Source: Blastocatellia bacterium (GTDB lineage: Bacteria > Acidobacteriota > Blastocatellia > Pyrinomonadales > Pyrinomonadaceae). From it: a stretch of DNA of 64,000 bases. The stretch spans positions 1 to 64,000 of the forward strand of contig PMSM01000003.1 of assembly GCA_003168335.1 (NCBI GenBank), read 5' to 3'. The notes beneath the pieces are model-generated. The model ran no database searches, had not been told where the DNA came from, and saw nothing but the letters and a program-made list of their open reading frames with translations. Made by a program: the position numbers and the translations under genes. Shown one piece after another: positions 43,714 through 51,745 of the stretch (positions are counted from its first letter, which is position 1; every line of letters begins with the position of its first letter).

Positions 43714-43993
43714 AGTCCCGCAGGGACGAACGAAAATAGCCCAGCGATTTATCGCTGGGTAGCGGCGCAAAAAAAAAGGAGCGGCAAGTTCCGTCAGGGA
43801 CGAAAGGAAAGAACATCACAGGGTCCATTCTTTCAACGATGAATTGATCGCGTTTCTCGAAAAGCACGGAATTTCATATGAACGATGGATGCTTGATTAG
43901 TTCTTTCGTCCCTGTCGGGACTGGTTGTTTCTTTGCCGCATGTCCCCAGCGATAAATCGCTGGGCTATTTTCGGTAGCCCCTAGCGGGGCTAA
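43714..43993. mobile_element. Inverted palindromic pair enclosing a transposase remnant
   Basis: The left arm (43714-43806) and right arm (43903-43993) are long inverted copies. Both contain AATAGCCCAGCGATTTATCG and a CAGGGACGAAAG end. Between them lies the 3' end of an IS200/RAYT-like transposase gene, whose stop codon is 2 bp from the right arm. The structure is a decayed REP-type element with its own enzyme remnant. Confidence 0.7.
43811..43900 (+). pseudogene. C-terminal remnant of IS200/RAYT-like Y1 transposase
   Basis: The frame reads 'EHHRVHSFNDELIAFLEK' then 'HGISYERWMLD' and stops. This matches the last ~29 residues of Y1 (HUH) transposases of the IS200/REP-associated type, whose C-termini read like 'QEEHHR..SF.DE...FL..H.I.YDERY.W'. 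The catalytic HUH motif and Tyr lie upstream in intact proteins and are absent here. No start codon is present. Confidence 0.65.
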
Positions 43994-44029
43994 AATGATG
44001 TTCACTTAGCGACTGTCGATGTGAAATTC

Positions 44030-44812
44030 ATGAACACCACCCTCATCACCGGCGCGTCTTCAGGCATTGGCGAGGTGTTTGCCCGCAGGCTCGCCGCGGG
44101 CGGGCATAGTCTTCTGCTCGTCGCGCGATCAGAGGAAAAGCTGATCAATCTCTGCAATGAACTGGGACGAATCAAGAGCACTCGCGCGCAGTACGTCGCC
44201 ATGGATCTTTCGGAACGGGATGCACCGGCGCGCCTGTTTGAAGAAACACAAAAGCGCGGGTTGGAGATCGACTTTTTAATCAACAACGCCGGCTTTGGTT
44301 CGATGGGTGACTTCGCCAAGCTCGATCCCCAGCGCGAGCTGGACATGATCGACTTGAACGTGCGCTCGCTGGTAGAGTTGACGCATCGTTTTCTCGTCCC
44401 TATGCGAGAAAGAAAGAGCGGCTCGATCATCAACGTCGCTTCGACCGCCGGATTTCAGCCCGTGCCTTTCATGGCCACGTACGCCGCGACGAAAGCGTTC
44501 GTGCTGTCGTTTTCCGAAGCGCTGTGGGAAGAGAACCGGCCGCATGGCGTGAAAGTGATGGCGCTCTGCCCTGGCGTTACCGATACAAATTTTTTCGAGG
44601 CTTCAAGGATGCAAAGACCACCCGCCCGCATTTCACAAACGGCCGCAGACGTGGTGGACACGGCCTTGCGCGGCCTGGCCCGCGGGAAGAGTTCGGTGAT
44701 TTCGGGATGGACGAATTTCCTGATGGTCGAGTCTGAACGCCTGGCGCCGCGCTCATTAGTTTTACGCACGGCGGGAATGGTTTTGCGGAAAACGGTTGGC
44801 GGCAAAGAGTAA
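44030..44812 (+). CDS. Short-chain dehydrogenase/reductase
   Basis: The 260-residue SDR has the NAD(P) motif 'LITGASSGIGEVFARRL', 'FLINNAGFGSMGDF', catalytic Ser in 'GSIINVASTAGFQPV' and the YxxxK pair in 'MATYAATKAFV', followed by 'VMALCPGVTDTNFF'. It belongs to the YqjQ/DltE-like group; substrate unknown. An in-frame GTG lies 9 bp upstream of the chosen ATG. It sits between serA and serC but has no clear role in serine synthesis. Confidence 0.9.
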   Translation: MNTTLITGASSGIGEVFARRLAAGGHSLLLVARSEEKLINLCNELGRIKSTRAQYVAMDLSERDAPARLFEETQKRGLEIDFLINNAGFGSMGDFAKLDPQRELDMIDLNVRSLVELTHRFLVPMRERKSGSIINVASTAGFQPVPFMATYAATKAFVLSFSEALWEENRPHGVKVMALCPGVTDTNFFEASRMQRPPARISQTAADVVDTALRGLARGKSSVISGWTNFLMVESERLAPRSLVLRTAGMVLRKTVGGKE

Positions 44813-44828
44813 GTAACTCGCGGGACTG

Positions 44829-44880
44829 TTTAGAGTCGGGCTACTGCCCGACCGAGCGGGCCGTAGCCCGCTCCTAAACC
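44829..44880. repeat. Double hairpin before serC
   Basis: GTCGGGCTACTGCCCGAC and GAGCGGGCCGTAGCCCGCTC stand side by side between TTTAG and CTAAA. The element has the same style as 6992 and 17204 and lies directly upstream of the serC ribosome binding site. Confidence 0.65.
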
Positions 44881-44905
44881 TCATCGAGAGGAACGATAAA
44901 CGATC

Positions 44906-45991
44906 ATGACTGAACGAATCTTTAACTTCAGCGCCGGCCCGGCGGTGATACCCGTGCCCGTTTTGGAAGAAGCGCAGAGAGATCTGCTCGCGCTTCCCGG
45001 TGTCGGTATGTCGGTGATGGAGATTAGCCATCGCTCGAAAACCTTTGACGAGATCATTTCTGGCGCGGACGCCGGCCTGCGCGAGCTGCTCAACATTCCG
45101 AAAGATTACGCGGTGCTTTTTCTGCAGGGCGGCGCCAGTTTGCAGTTCGCGATGGTGCCGATGAATTTTCTGTCGCTCGACCGAAGCGCCGACTATGTCG
45201 TCACCGGCAGTTGGGGCAAGAAAGCAGTGAAGGAAGCGCAGAAGTTTGGCCAGGTGAATCTCGCGGCCAACACGGCCGACGGTGGCTTCACGCGCGTGCC
45301 GGCACAGGACGAACTGCAACTCGACCCGGGCGCCGCTTACGTTCACATCACCTCGAACGAAACGATCGGAGGCGTCGAGTTCAAGAGCGAGCCTGCAGTC
45401 GGCGATGTGCCGCTGGTCTGCGACGCTTCATCGAATATTCTTTCGCGGCCGATTCCGGTTGAAAAATACGGCCTCATCTATGCGGGCGCGCAAAAGAACA
45501 TGGGCCCGAGCGGCGTGACGCTGGTAATCATGCGCGAAGATCTCTTGCCGCGGGTGCGCGAAGGTCTGGCCACGATGCTCGACTATCGCACGCACGTGAA
45601 AGACAAATCGCTGCACAACACGCCGAATACCTGGGGCATCTACATCATCAATCTGGTTTGCAAGTGGCTCAAAGAAAAAGGCGGTCTGGCGGCGATGCAG
45701 CGTGAGAACGAAGCCAAGGCCAGGCTGCTTTACGATGCGATCGACTCGACGGATTTTTATCGCGGTCACGCCGATCCGGATTCGCGTTCAAACATGAACG
45801 TGACGTTCCGCTTGCCTTCAGAGGATCTGGAAAAGAAATTCGCGAGTGAAGCTACGGCAGCAGGGATGGATGGCTTGAAAGGCCATCGCTCAGTCGGCGG
45901 CATTCGCGCGTCGATCTACAACGCTTTCCCGCGCGCAGGCTGCGAAGCGCTGGTTGGTTTCATGAAACAGTTTGAAGAGAAGAACGGGTAA
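44906..45991 (+). CDS. serC: Phosphoserine aminotransferase
   Basis: SerC transfers an amino group from glutamate to 3-phosphohydroxypyruvate, the second step of serine synthesis. The 361-residue PLP enzyme has the N-terminal 'IFNFSAGPAVIPVPVLEEAQ', 'VLFLQGGASLQFAMVPMNFL', PLP lysine in 'YAGAQKNMGPSGVTLVI' and 'LKGHRSVGGIRASIYNAFP'. The ATG has GAGAGGAA upstream. A phosphoserine phosphatase gene is not in the window. Confidence 0.95.
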   Translation: MTERIFNFSAGPAVIPVPVLEEAQRDLLALPGVGMSVMEISHRSKTFDEIISGADAGLRELLNIPKDYAVLFLQGGASLQFAMVPMNFLSLDRSADYVVTGSWGKKAVKEAQKFGQVNLAANTADGGFTRVPAQDELQLDPGAAYVHITSNETIGGVEFKSEPAVGDVPLVCDASSNILSRPIPVEKYGLIYAGAQKNMGPSGVTLVIMREDLLPRVREGLATMLDYRTHVKDKSLHNTPNTWGIYIINLVCKWLKEKGGLAAMQRENEAKARLLYDAIDSTDFYRGHADPDSRSNMNVTFRLPSEDLEKKFASEATAAGMDGLKGHRSVGGIRASIYNAFPRAGCEALVGFMKQFEEKNG

Positions 45992-46085
45992 CCACAGAGG
46001 GCACAGAGAAGAAAAAGAAACTAATTCTGAGCCGTCAAGAGTCAGTGTGTTTCTCTCTGATTCCTTCGTGTTCTCTGTGGTAAAA
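45991..46085. repeat. Inverted repeat (CCACAGAG family)
   Basis: ACCACAGAGGGCACAGAGAA and the inverted 'TTCGTGTTCTCTGTGGT' flank about 55 bp between serC and the TolB-like gene. Confidence 0.65.
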
Positions 46086-46128
46086 GTACTCTAATGCTAC
46101 TTTCGATCTTCGAGGGATTCTTAACTTG

Positions 46129-47184
46129 ATGAAACGCTTATTGCTAATCTTACTGATCGCGGCGGCGCCGATTATTCTCAATTCGCGATCGGAAAATGCT
46201 TCCCCCCAAGACAATAATCTCGCGCTGCCTCAGGAAAAGCATCTGCGCAACATCCGTCAATTAACCTTTGGCGGTGAAAACGCCGAAGCATATTTTTCCA
46301 GCGACGGCAAGCAGCTAATCTTTCAGTCCACGCGCGACGGCCATGAGTGCGATCAGATTTATACGATGAATATCGACGGGTCGGACGTGAAGATGGTTTC
46401 GACCGGCGCTGGTCGCACCACCTGCGCGTACTTTTTTCCGGGCGACAAAACCATTCTTTATTCATCGACGCATCTGGGCGCGAAGCAATGTCCACCGCGT
46501 CCTGATTTTTCGCAGGGCTATGTCTGGGCGGTTTATGACACGTTCGATATCTTCACGGCGAAGCCCGATGGTTCGGATTTGAAGCAACTGACGAAAGCAC
46601 CGGGCTATGATGCCGAGACCACGATCTCGCGCAACGGCAAGTTGGCATTCACTTCAAAGCGTGACGGCGACCTCGACATCTACACGATGGATCGGAACGG
46701 CAAGAACGTGAAGCGTCTGACCAACGAACTCGGTTACGACGGCGGTCCGTTCTGGTCTTATGACGGCAAGCAGATTGTCTATCGTGCTTATCATCCGCAG
46801 ACCGAAAAAGAGAAGGCTGATTACATCGCGTTGCTGAAACAGAATCTGATACGTCCGACAACGCTGGAAATTATGGTGATGAATGCCGACGGGTCGAACA
46901 AACGGCAGGTGACTCATCTGAACAAGGCCAGCTTTGCGCCGTACTTCTTTCCGGACGGTAAGCGAATAATTTTCGCATCGAACGCCGCTGATCCAAAAGG
47001 CCGCGATTTCGATCTCTACAAGATTAACGTGGACGGCACGGGTTTGGAGCGCATCACTTACAACGACACGTTCGACGGCTTTCCGATGTTTTCACCCGAT
47101 GGCAAGAAGCTGGTGTTCGCTTCGAACCGCAACGACAAAACGAAGGGCGATACGAATGTTTTTATCGCGGATTGGGTTGAGTGA
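46129..47184 (+). CDS. Secreted TolB-like propeller protein
   Basis: The 351-residue protein has a signal peptide (RLLLILLIAAAPIILNS) and WD40-like PD40 repeats ('LTFGGENAEAYFSSDGKQLI', 'GYDAETTISRNGKLAFTSKR', 'YDGGPFWSYDGKQIVYRAYH', 'FPMFSPDGKKLVFASNRND'). It forms a single propeller without a peptidase domain. Function is unknown; such proteins often bind partners or carbohydrates in the periplasm. A TTG 3 bp upstream of the ATG is in frame; GAGGG precedes. Confidence 0.85.
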   Translation: MKRLLLILLIAAAPIILNSRSENASPQDNNLALPQEKHLRNIRQLTFGGENAEAYFSSDGKQLIFQSTRDGHECDQIYTMNIDGSDVKMVSTGAGRTTCAYFFPGDKTILYSSTHLGAKQCPPRPDFSQGYVWAVYDTFDIFTAKPDGSDLKQLTKAPGYDAETTISRNGKLAFTSKRDGDLDIYTMDRNGKNVKRLTNELGYDGGPFWSYDGKQIVYRAYHPQTEKEKADYIALLKQNLIRPTTLEIMVMNADGSNKRQVTHLNKASFAPYFFPDGKRIIFASNAADPKGRDFDLYKINVDGTGLERITYNDTFDGFPMFSPDGKKLVFASNRNDKTKGDTNVFIADWVE

Positions 47185-47263
47185 GCGGGAAATATTTGCG
47201 GCTGCGCGCGTTTTCTCGGTGAGGTAAACCAATTAATTGTAGCCAGTCGGAGAGAGAGAGCAA

Positions 47264-48199
47264 ATGATTGATAAACCAATTCCACCCGCAAAGTTTTGGC
47301 AGATCATTCCTCCGAACAAGAAATACGTTTACTTCGAAGACTTCGCTAACAACCCTTTCCGATCTGACGCCACCGGCTATGAACTCGTTAATGCCGGGTG
47401 GCTGGCGGACTTTGCCCTGCTCGTTTATGGCGACGAAATTTTCATTAAAAAGCACGCGGCCGAACTGACTGCGGCGGGTTTTGCGATCAAGTTCATCAGC
47501 GTCGATACGACGCAGTGTCTGGTCGCGCACAACGACAAGTTTATCGTGATTGCAATTCGCGGGACCGAGATAGACAATTTGTGGGGCGCGATTGCTGACT
47601 GGGCGGTGAATCTGAAATTCAAATTGGAGCCGGATGAATCGGGCGGCCAGGTGCACGAAGGCTTCAGAAAGCTAATCAACCAGGCCTGGCCGGTCATCGA
47701 AGCCCAGGTTCGATCGATTCAGGCTGATGGAGTACCGCGCACGCTTTGGATCACCGGCCACAGTTTGGGCGCGGGTCTGGCCACGCTCACCGCCGAAAGG
47801 GCCAGACGCGTAGCTAACTTTGCGGTCTCTGGGGTTTACACCTGGGGCTCGCCGCGCGTGGGCGATGAGACTTTCAAACAACAGTACGGGGAGGTTGGTC
47901 TGGCCGATCGGACTTTTCGCTTCGTCAACAACACGGACATCGTGCCGAAAATCCCGCCGGGCGATGCCTACACGCATGTTGGATTGCTAAAGTACATTGA
48001 CGCCGCCGGCCACCTGCATGACGTAGCGGACGAATCCTCGATTGAGGTTGAGACTGATCCGGTTTCGCACTTCAACGCATGGAAGCTACGACTGGAAGCA
48101 CGCCTCGATATCCTCATTCCGTCGATCTTCGCCGACCACGCGCCGATTTATTATGCGAGCTATGTTTGGAACAACTATGCAAAAGGACAAAACAGCTAA
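47264..48199 (+). CDS. Lipase class 3 family protein
   Basis: The 311-residue alpha/beta hydrolase has the nucleophile elbow 'LWITGHSLGAGLATLTAERA' (Ser about residue 167), a preceding 'FIVIAIRGTEIDNLWG' oxyanion strand, 'YTWGSPRVGDETF' and 'FVNNTDIVPKIPP', all of the fungal-lipase-like (Lipase_3) family. No signal peptide is visible. Its last 23 bp overlap the start of the M28 peptidase gene, so they are cotranscribed. Confidence 0.9.
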   Translation: MIDKPIPPAKFWQIIPPNKKYVYFEDFANNPFRSDATGYELVNAGWLADFALLVYGDEIFIKKHAAELTAAGFAIKFISVDTTQCLVAHNDKFIVIAIRGTEIDNLWGAIADWAVNLKFKLEPDESGGQVHEGFRKLINQAWPVIEAQVRSIQADGVPRTLWITGHSLGAGLATLTAERARRVANFAVSGVYTWGSPRVGDETFKQQYGEVGLADRTFRFVNNTDIVPKIPPGDAYTHVGLLKYIDAAGHLHDVADESSIEVETDPVSHFNAWKLRLEARLDILIPSIFADHAPIYYASYVWNNYAKGQNS

Positions 48200-50237
48200 A
48201 CAGAGACGAAAGGGCAAACTCGTCGCCCTGCTACTCAACCTGTGTTTCATCGCCGCCGGCATCGCGGCGTTGGCGCAGCAGCCGAGTTCCAGTACACCGA
48301 GCGTCGATCGCCTCCGGCAGGTGATCTCGTATCTTGCTTCGGACGCGCTCGAAGGCCGCCGCACCGGCACGCCCGGAGCGAATGACGCCGCGCATTACAT
48401 CGCCGGCGAGTTCAACCGTTATGGCCTGCGCCCCGGTTTGCAAATAGCGCGCCCGGCGCGCACGCGCGGCGAAAACCAGGCGCGTTATCTGCAACCATTT
48501 CCCTATGTCTCTGCAGTCGAGCTCGGCAAAGACAATCTCTTTTTTGTGAATCCCGGCCGAGCGGATGACACAGCGCAGTTCCTTGTCGGCCAGGACTGGA
48601 TGCCGCTGGGCTTTTCATCAAACGCATCGGTCAAGAGTGCCGAGATGGTGTTTGCCGGCTATGGCATTTCATCCGCCGAATTGAAGTACGACGATTACGC
48701 CGTCTCGAACGCGAAGGGTCGAGTCGCGATCATATTCGCCGGCACGCCCGACGGCGACAACCCGCACGGACAGTTTGCTCGCGCCGGTGAAATTCGGTTC
48801 AAGGTTGCCGCCGCGCGGGCGGCCGGCGCCCAGGCTCTTCTGATCATCGCGAGCGAGGAAAAGCTGAAGGACGATAGGCTGTCTCGTCTTTCTTACGACA
48901 ACGCGGGTGAAGCGGGAATCCCGGTGATTGTCATCTCGCGAAAACTCGCAGCGAAACTCCTCGGAGACTCTGATTCCGACCTTTCATATTTCGAAAAGTT
49001 TGCCGATGCCCGGACCGTACCCGCAAATCGATCAGACGTTTCAGATCAACCGAAAGAAGGACTCGCCAACCCAGTTAGCCACGCCACGATCCTACGACTT
49101 CCAAGCGGACATGTAAGATTGGATTTCTCAACCAACGTCATCCGCCGCGTATCGCCTTCATTCAACGTCGTCGGCATCCTGCCGGGCAGCGATCCAAAGT
49201 GGAAGAACGAAGCGATCGTAATCGGCGCGCACTATGATCATCTTGGCCTCGGTGGAGAGGGCAGCGGTAGTCTCTCTGCGCGCACCGGCATTCATCACGG
49301 CGCTGACGATAACGCGTCTGGAGTTGCTGGTTTGATCGAGCTGGCGCGGATGTTTTCATCGCAGAATCCAAAGCCGCGCCACACGATCGTCTTCATTGCT
49401 TTCAGCGGCGAAGAAGAAGGGCTGATCGGTTCGAACTACTACGTCAACCATCCGATCATCGCGCTGGCAAACACGGTCGCGATGGTCAATATGGACATGA
49501 TTGGGCGTCTGAAAGAGAAATCCTTGATCGTCGGCGGGGTGGGCACTGCGCAGGAATGGCGCACGCTGATAGGCGCCGCCAACGACGTCCAGGGCATGAC
49601 GGTTTCACTCAACAGCGCCGGCGCTGATCGCACAAATCTGCCCAACAGTATTCCGGTCGTGACGGGTTCGAATGGCAAGCCCGTCGTGACTCTGGATCCG
49701 GGCAGGAAATTTGTTCTGACCCTCAACGAAGACGGCTTTGGCCCGAGCGATCATTCTTCTTTCTACGCGAAGCAGGTGCCGGTGCTCTTCTTCTGGACCG
49801 GCAATCACGAGGATTATCACAAGCCTTCGGACACGGCCGACAAGATCAACTATGAAGGCGAAGCGCGCATCGTCTCGTTTGTCGCGCGCATTGTTTTGGA
49901 CATCGACAAAGGCGACAAGCGGCCGACGTACGCGGTGGCCAAGAGCGAATCGCAGGGTCGCGCGGGCGGCTTTCGCGTTTATCTCGGCACGATTCCGAAT
50001 TACGCCGAGACGAATGATGGTTTGAAGCTGGATGGCGTGCGCGACGATTCGCCGGCCGCCAAAGCCGGATTGAAAGCCGGCGACCGGATTGTGAAGATGG
50101 CCGGACACGAGGTGAAGAACGTTTACGACTACACCTATGCGTTGGGTGAAATGAAAGCCGGGCAGGAATACGAAGTCGAGATCGTGCGCGGCAGCGAACG
50201 ACTGACGCTTCGGATTACGCCCGCGGCGAGGAAGTAA
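48177..50237 (+). CDS. Secreted M28 family metallopeptidase with PA and PDZ domains
   Basis: The 686-residue protein has a signal anchor (LVALLLNLCFIAAGIAALAQ) and a PA-like insert (about residues 140-300). The M28 zinc core follows: 'IGAHYDHLGLGG', 'GADDNASGVAGLIELA', 'FSGEEEGLIGSNYYV' and 'SDHSSFYAKQVPVLFFW'. A C-terminal PDZ-like domain ends it ('DDSPAAKAGLKAGDRIVKMA', last 80 residues). M28 enzymes are aminopeptidases; the PDZ domain may dock substrates. The ATG at 48177 lies inside the lipase gene. Confidence 0.92.
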   Translation: MQKDKTAKQRRKGKLVALLLNLCFIAAGIAALAQQPSSSTPSVDRLRQVISYLASDALEGRRTGTPGANDAAHYIAGEFNRYGLRPGLQIARPARTRGENQARYLQPFPYVSAVELGKDNLFFVNPGRADDTAQFLVGQDWMPLGFSSNASVKSAEMVFAGYGISSAELKYDDYAVSNAKGRVAIIFAGTPDGDNPHGQFARAGEIRFKVAAARAAGAQALLIIASEEKLKDDRLSRLSYDNAGEAGIPVIVISRKLAAKLLGDSDSDLSYFEKFADARTVPANRSDVSDQPKEGLANPVSHATILRLPSGHVRLDFSTNVIRRVSPSFNVVGILPGSDPKWKNEAIVIGAHYDHLGLGGEGSGSLSARTGIHHGADDNASGVAGLIELARMFSSQNPKPRHTIVFIAFSGEEEGLIGSNYYVNHPIIALANTVAMVNMDMIGRLKEKSLIVGGVGTAQEWRTLIGAANDVQGMTVSLNSAGADRTNLPNSIPVVTGSNGKPVVTLDPGRKFVLTLNEDGFGPSDHSSFYAKQVPVLFFWTGNHEDYHKPSDTADKINYEGEARIVSFVARIVLDIDKGDKRPTYAVAKSESQGRAGGFRVYLGTIPNYAETNDGLKLDGVRDDSPAAKAGLKAGDRIVKMAGHEVKNVYDYTYALGEMKAGQEYEVEIVRGSERLTLRITPAARK

Positions 50238-50254
50238 AAGCAGTCGGCAGGAAG

Positions 50255-50345
50255 ATGTTTAGAGGCGGGCTACCGCCCGCCCGTTATTAAGTAGGCGGGC
50301 AAAAGTGGAAATGGAGCCCTCAGCGCCCACTTCACTTTTGCCTTC
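50255..50345. terminator. Hairpin cluster between convergent genes
   Basis: GGCGGGCTACCGCCCGCC is followed by a longer inverted pair AAGTAGGCGGGCAAAAGTG / CACTTTTGCCTTCTTACTT. It lies between the M28 gene and the convergent CheW-like gene and probably ends both transcripts. Confidence 0.5.
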
Positions 50346-50357
50346 TTACTTCTACCT

Positions 50358-50882
50358 TCAGATCCGCCGCCGCCGGCGCTCCTTTCGCCGCACGGCCGCG
50401 GCGAACAAGTTATCTACTCTTAACACCGTAATTTCTTCGCCGCCATATCGGGCTATCCCGAGGACCGCACTCTCAACCCCATCGTCATCATTCGCCTGGC
50501 TCGATGGTTGAATGTCCTCGGCGGCAATCGTGATCGTGTCGCGGCAGCTTTGCGCCGCCAGCGCCAGCTGTTCATCTCCACGCAGTGCGATCACAGCGGG
50601 CAAGTTTTCCGGCCAGCCGAAAGCCTCTCCAGTTAAGATTGCGATCGGATCGAGCACCGTCAGCATGCGACCCCGCATGCACACCACGCCCAGTACTGCG
50701 GGTGGGGCGTGGGGCAAAGCTGCGGGCACCCTGGCCTCGGCAGTACCATCGACGTGGTCGGCGAAAACGGCAAAGATCTTCTCGCCGGCCAGGAATGGAA
50801 CGAGATCGTGAAGTTGAGGCTCTTCCGTTACGTCGGCCTGCTCTGCCGTTGGAGTTTCATGCTGAGATGCAGCGCCACTCAT
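50358..50882 (-). CDS. CheW-like domain protein
   Basis: The 174-residue protein shows a CheW fold: 'HDLVPFLAGEKIFAVFADHV', 'PAVLGVVCMRGRMLTVLDPI', 'LPAVIALRGDEQLALAAQSC' and 'YGGEEITVLRVDNLFAA'. CheW couples receptors to CheA in chemotaxis. The C-terminus is an Arg-rich tail. No other chemotaxis gene lies in the window, so it could serve a separate scaffold role. Confidence 0.82.
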   Translation of the reverse strand: MSGAASQHETPTAEQADVTEEPQLHDLVPFLAGEKIFAVFADHVDGTAEARVPAALPHAPPAVLGVVCMRGRMLTVLDPIAILTGEAFGWPENLPAVIALRGDEQLALAAQSCRDTITIAAEDIQPSSQANDDDGVESAVLGIARYGGEEITVLRVDNLFAAAVRRKERRRRRI

Positions 50883-50956
50883 CGTCTTGAATTGTACAGT
50901 CGAAACGCGCGGATGCCAGCATAGAAACTCGAGGGCTTAAGAAGAGGCTTCGTTTC

Positions 50957-51066
50957 GCCGGGAGCGCGGACGTCTCGTCTGCACAGCGCGGCAGCGCTCA
51001 AAATCTGTCGGATTGACTAATATTCGCGCTTTGCGCACAGTGCGGACGAGACGTCCGCGCTCCCAA
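50957..51066. repeat. Inverted repeat (GGGAGCGCGGACG family)
   Basis: GGGAGCGCGGACGTCTCGTC and the inverted 'gacgagacgtccgcgctccc' flank the segment, with the inner hairpins CGCGGCAGCG and GCGCTTTGCGC. It is a relative of 38078-38210. It occupies most of the 300-bp gap before the AhpD-like gene. Confidence 0.75.
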
Positions 51067-51183
51067 CGATGGGTTGACTTGGTTCGACACTCCCGCCTGA
51101 TTAAAGCAAAACAGTGCCCTGTGGTACATTGCCAGAGAACGCCACAAACCTACGCAGAGCAATTGTGAAAGGGCCGGAATCCA

Positions 51184-51510
51184 ATGGACGAATTTGACCA
51201 TTATCGCAGCGAGATGAACGAAAAACTTTTGGACAGCGGCCACCTCGGCATCAAAAGATTTTTTGCACTGGACGCTCAGGCATACGAAGACGGCGCGCTG
51301 GATAAGCGAACGAAAGAGTTGATGGGTCTGGTTGGCTCGGTCGTCTTGCGTTGCGATGACTGCATCACTTACCACGTGAAACAGTGCGCCGCCAATGGGG
51401 TGACGCGCGAACAATTCATGGATGCATTCAACGTCGCGCTCGTGGTTGGCGGATCGATTACGATCCCGCATCTGAGAAGAGCGGTTGAGAAGCTGGATCA
51501 GGTGCTTTGA
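51184..51510 (+). CDS. AhpD-like carboxymuconolactone decarboxylase family protein
   Basis: The 108-residue protein has the CMD/AhpD motif 'GSVVLRCDDCITYHVKQCAANG' spanning residues about 52-73, with the redox CxxC pair (C-D-D-C) and nearby His. Small members of this family act as thiol peroxidase partners. The start has AAAGGG upstream. It is followed by a repeat and then by a thioredoxin-NHL protein, possibly a shared redox theme. Confidence 0.88.
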   Translation: MDEFDHYRSEMNEKLLDSGHLGIKRFFALDAQAYEDGALDKRTKELMGLVGSVVLRCDDCITYHVKQCAANGVTREQFMDAFNVALVVGGSITIPHLRRAVEKLDQVL

Positions 51511-51582
51511 AAGTTGGGTAGATCGAGCCGACTTAAGGTCCTTTTTGGGAGAAGCCAATCAATGAGCCATCGAAGGTGGCGG

Positions 51583-51745
51583 CAGAGGGTAGCCCCGGGC
51601 GTAAGCCCGGGGATCCTCGCACGAAATAGGATTAAGCCCTCGAAGAGGGCAACAGAAATTTCTGCCGCCCCTACGGGGCTGGTGAGTCTATTAAATCTTG
51701 CGTACCCCGGGCTTGCGCCCGGGGCTACTAATATGCCGCCTGCTA
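51583..51745. repeat. Composite hairpin element (CCCCGGGC family)
   Basis: Hairpins CCCCGGGCGTAAGCCCGGGG, GCCCTCGAAGAGGGC, GCCCCTACGGGGC and CCCCGGGCTTGCGCCCGGGG follow one another. They end in TAATATGCCGCCTGC, which supplies the likely start codon of the next gene. A related element is at 57775-57973. Confidence 0.75.

Noticed and set aside
43714-43993. Complete insertion sequence
   Set aside because: Only about 29 C-terminal codons of the transposase remain; the catalytic HUH and Tyr residues are absent.
47672-47977. Antisense gene within the lipase
   Set aside because: Shadow of the conserved lipase frame, with no independent support.
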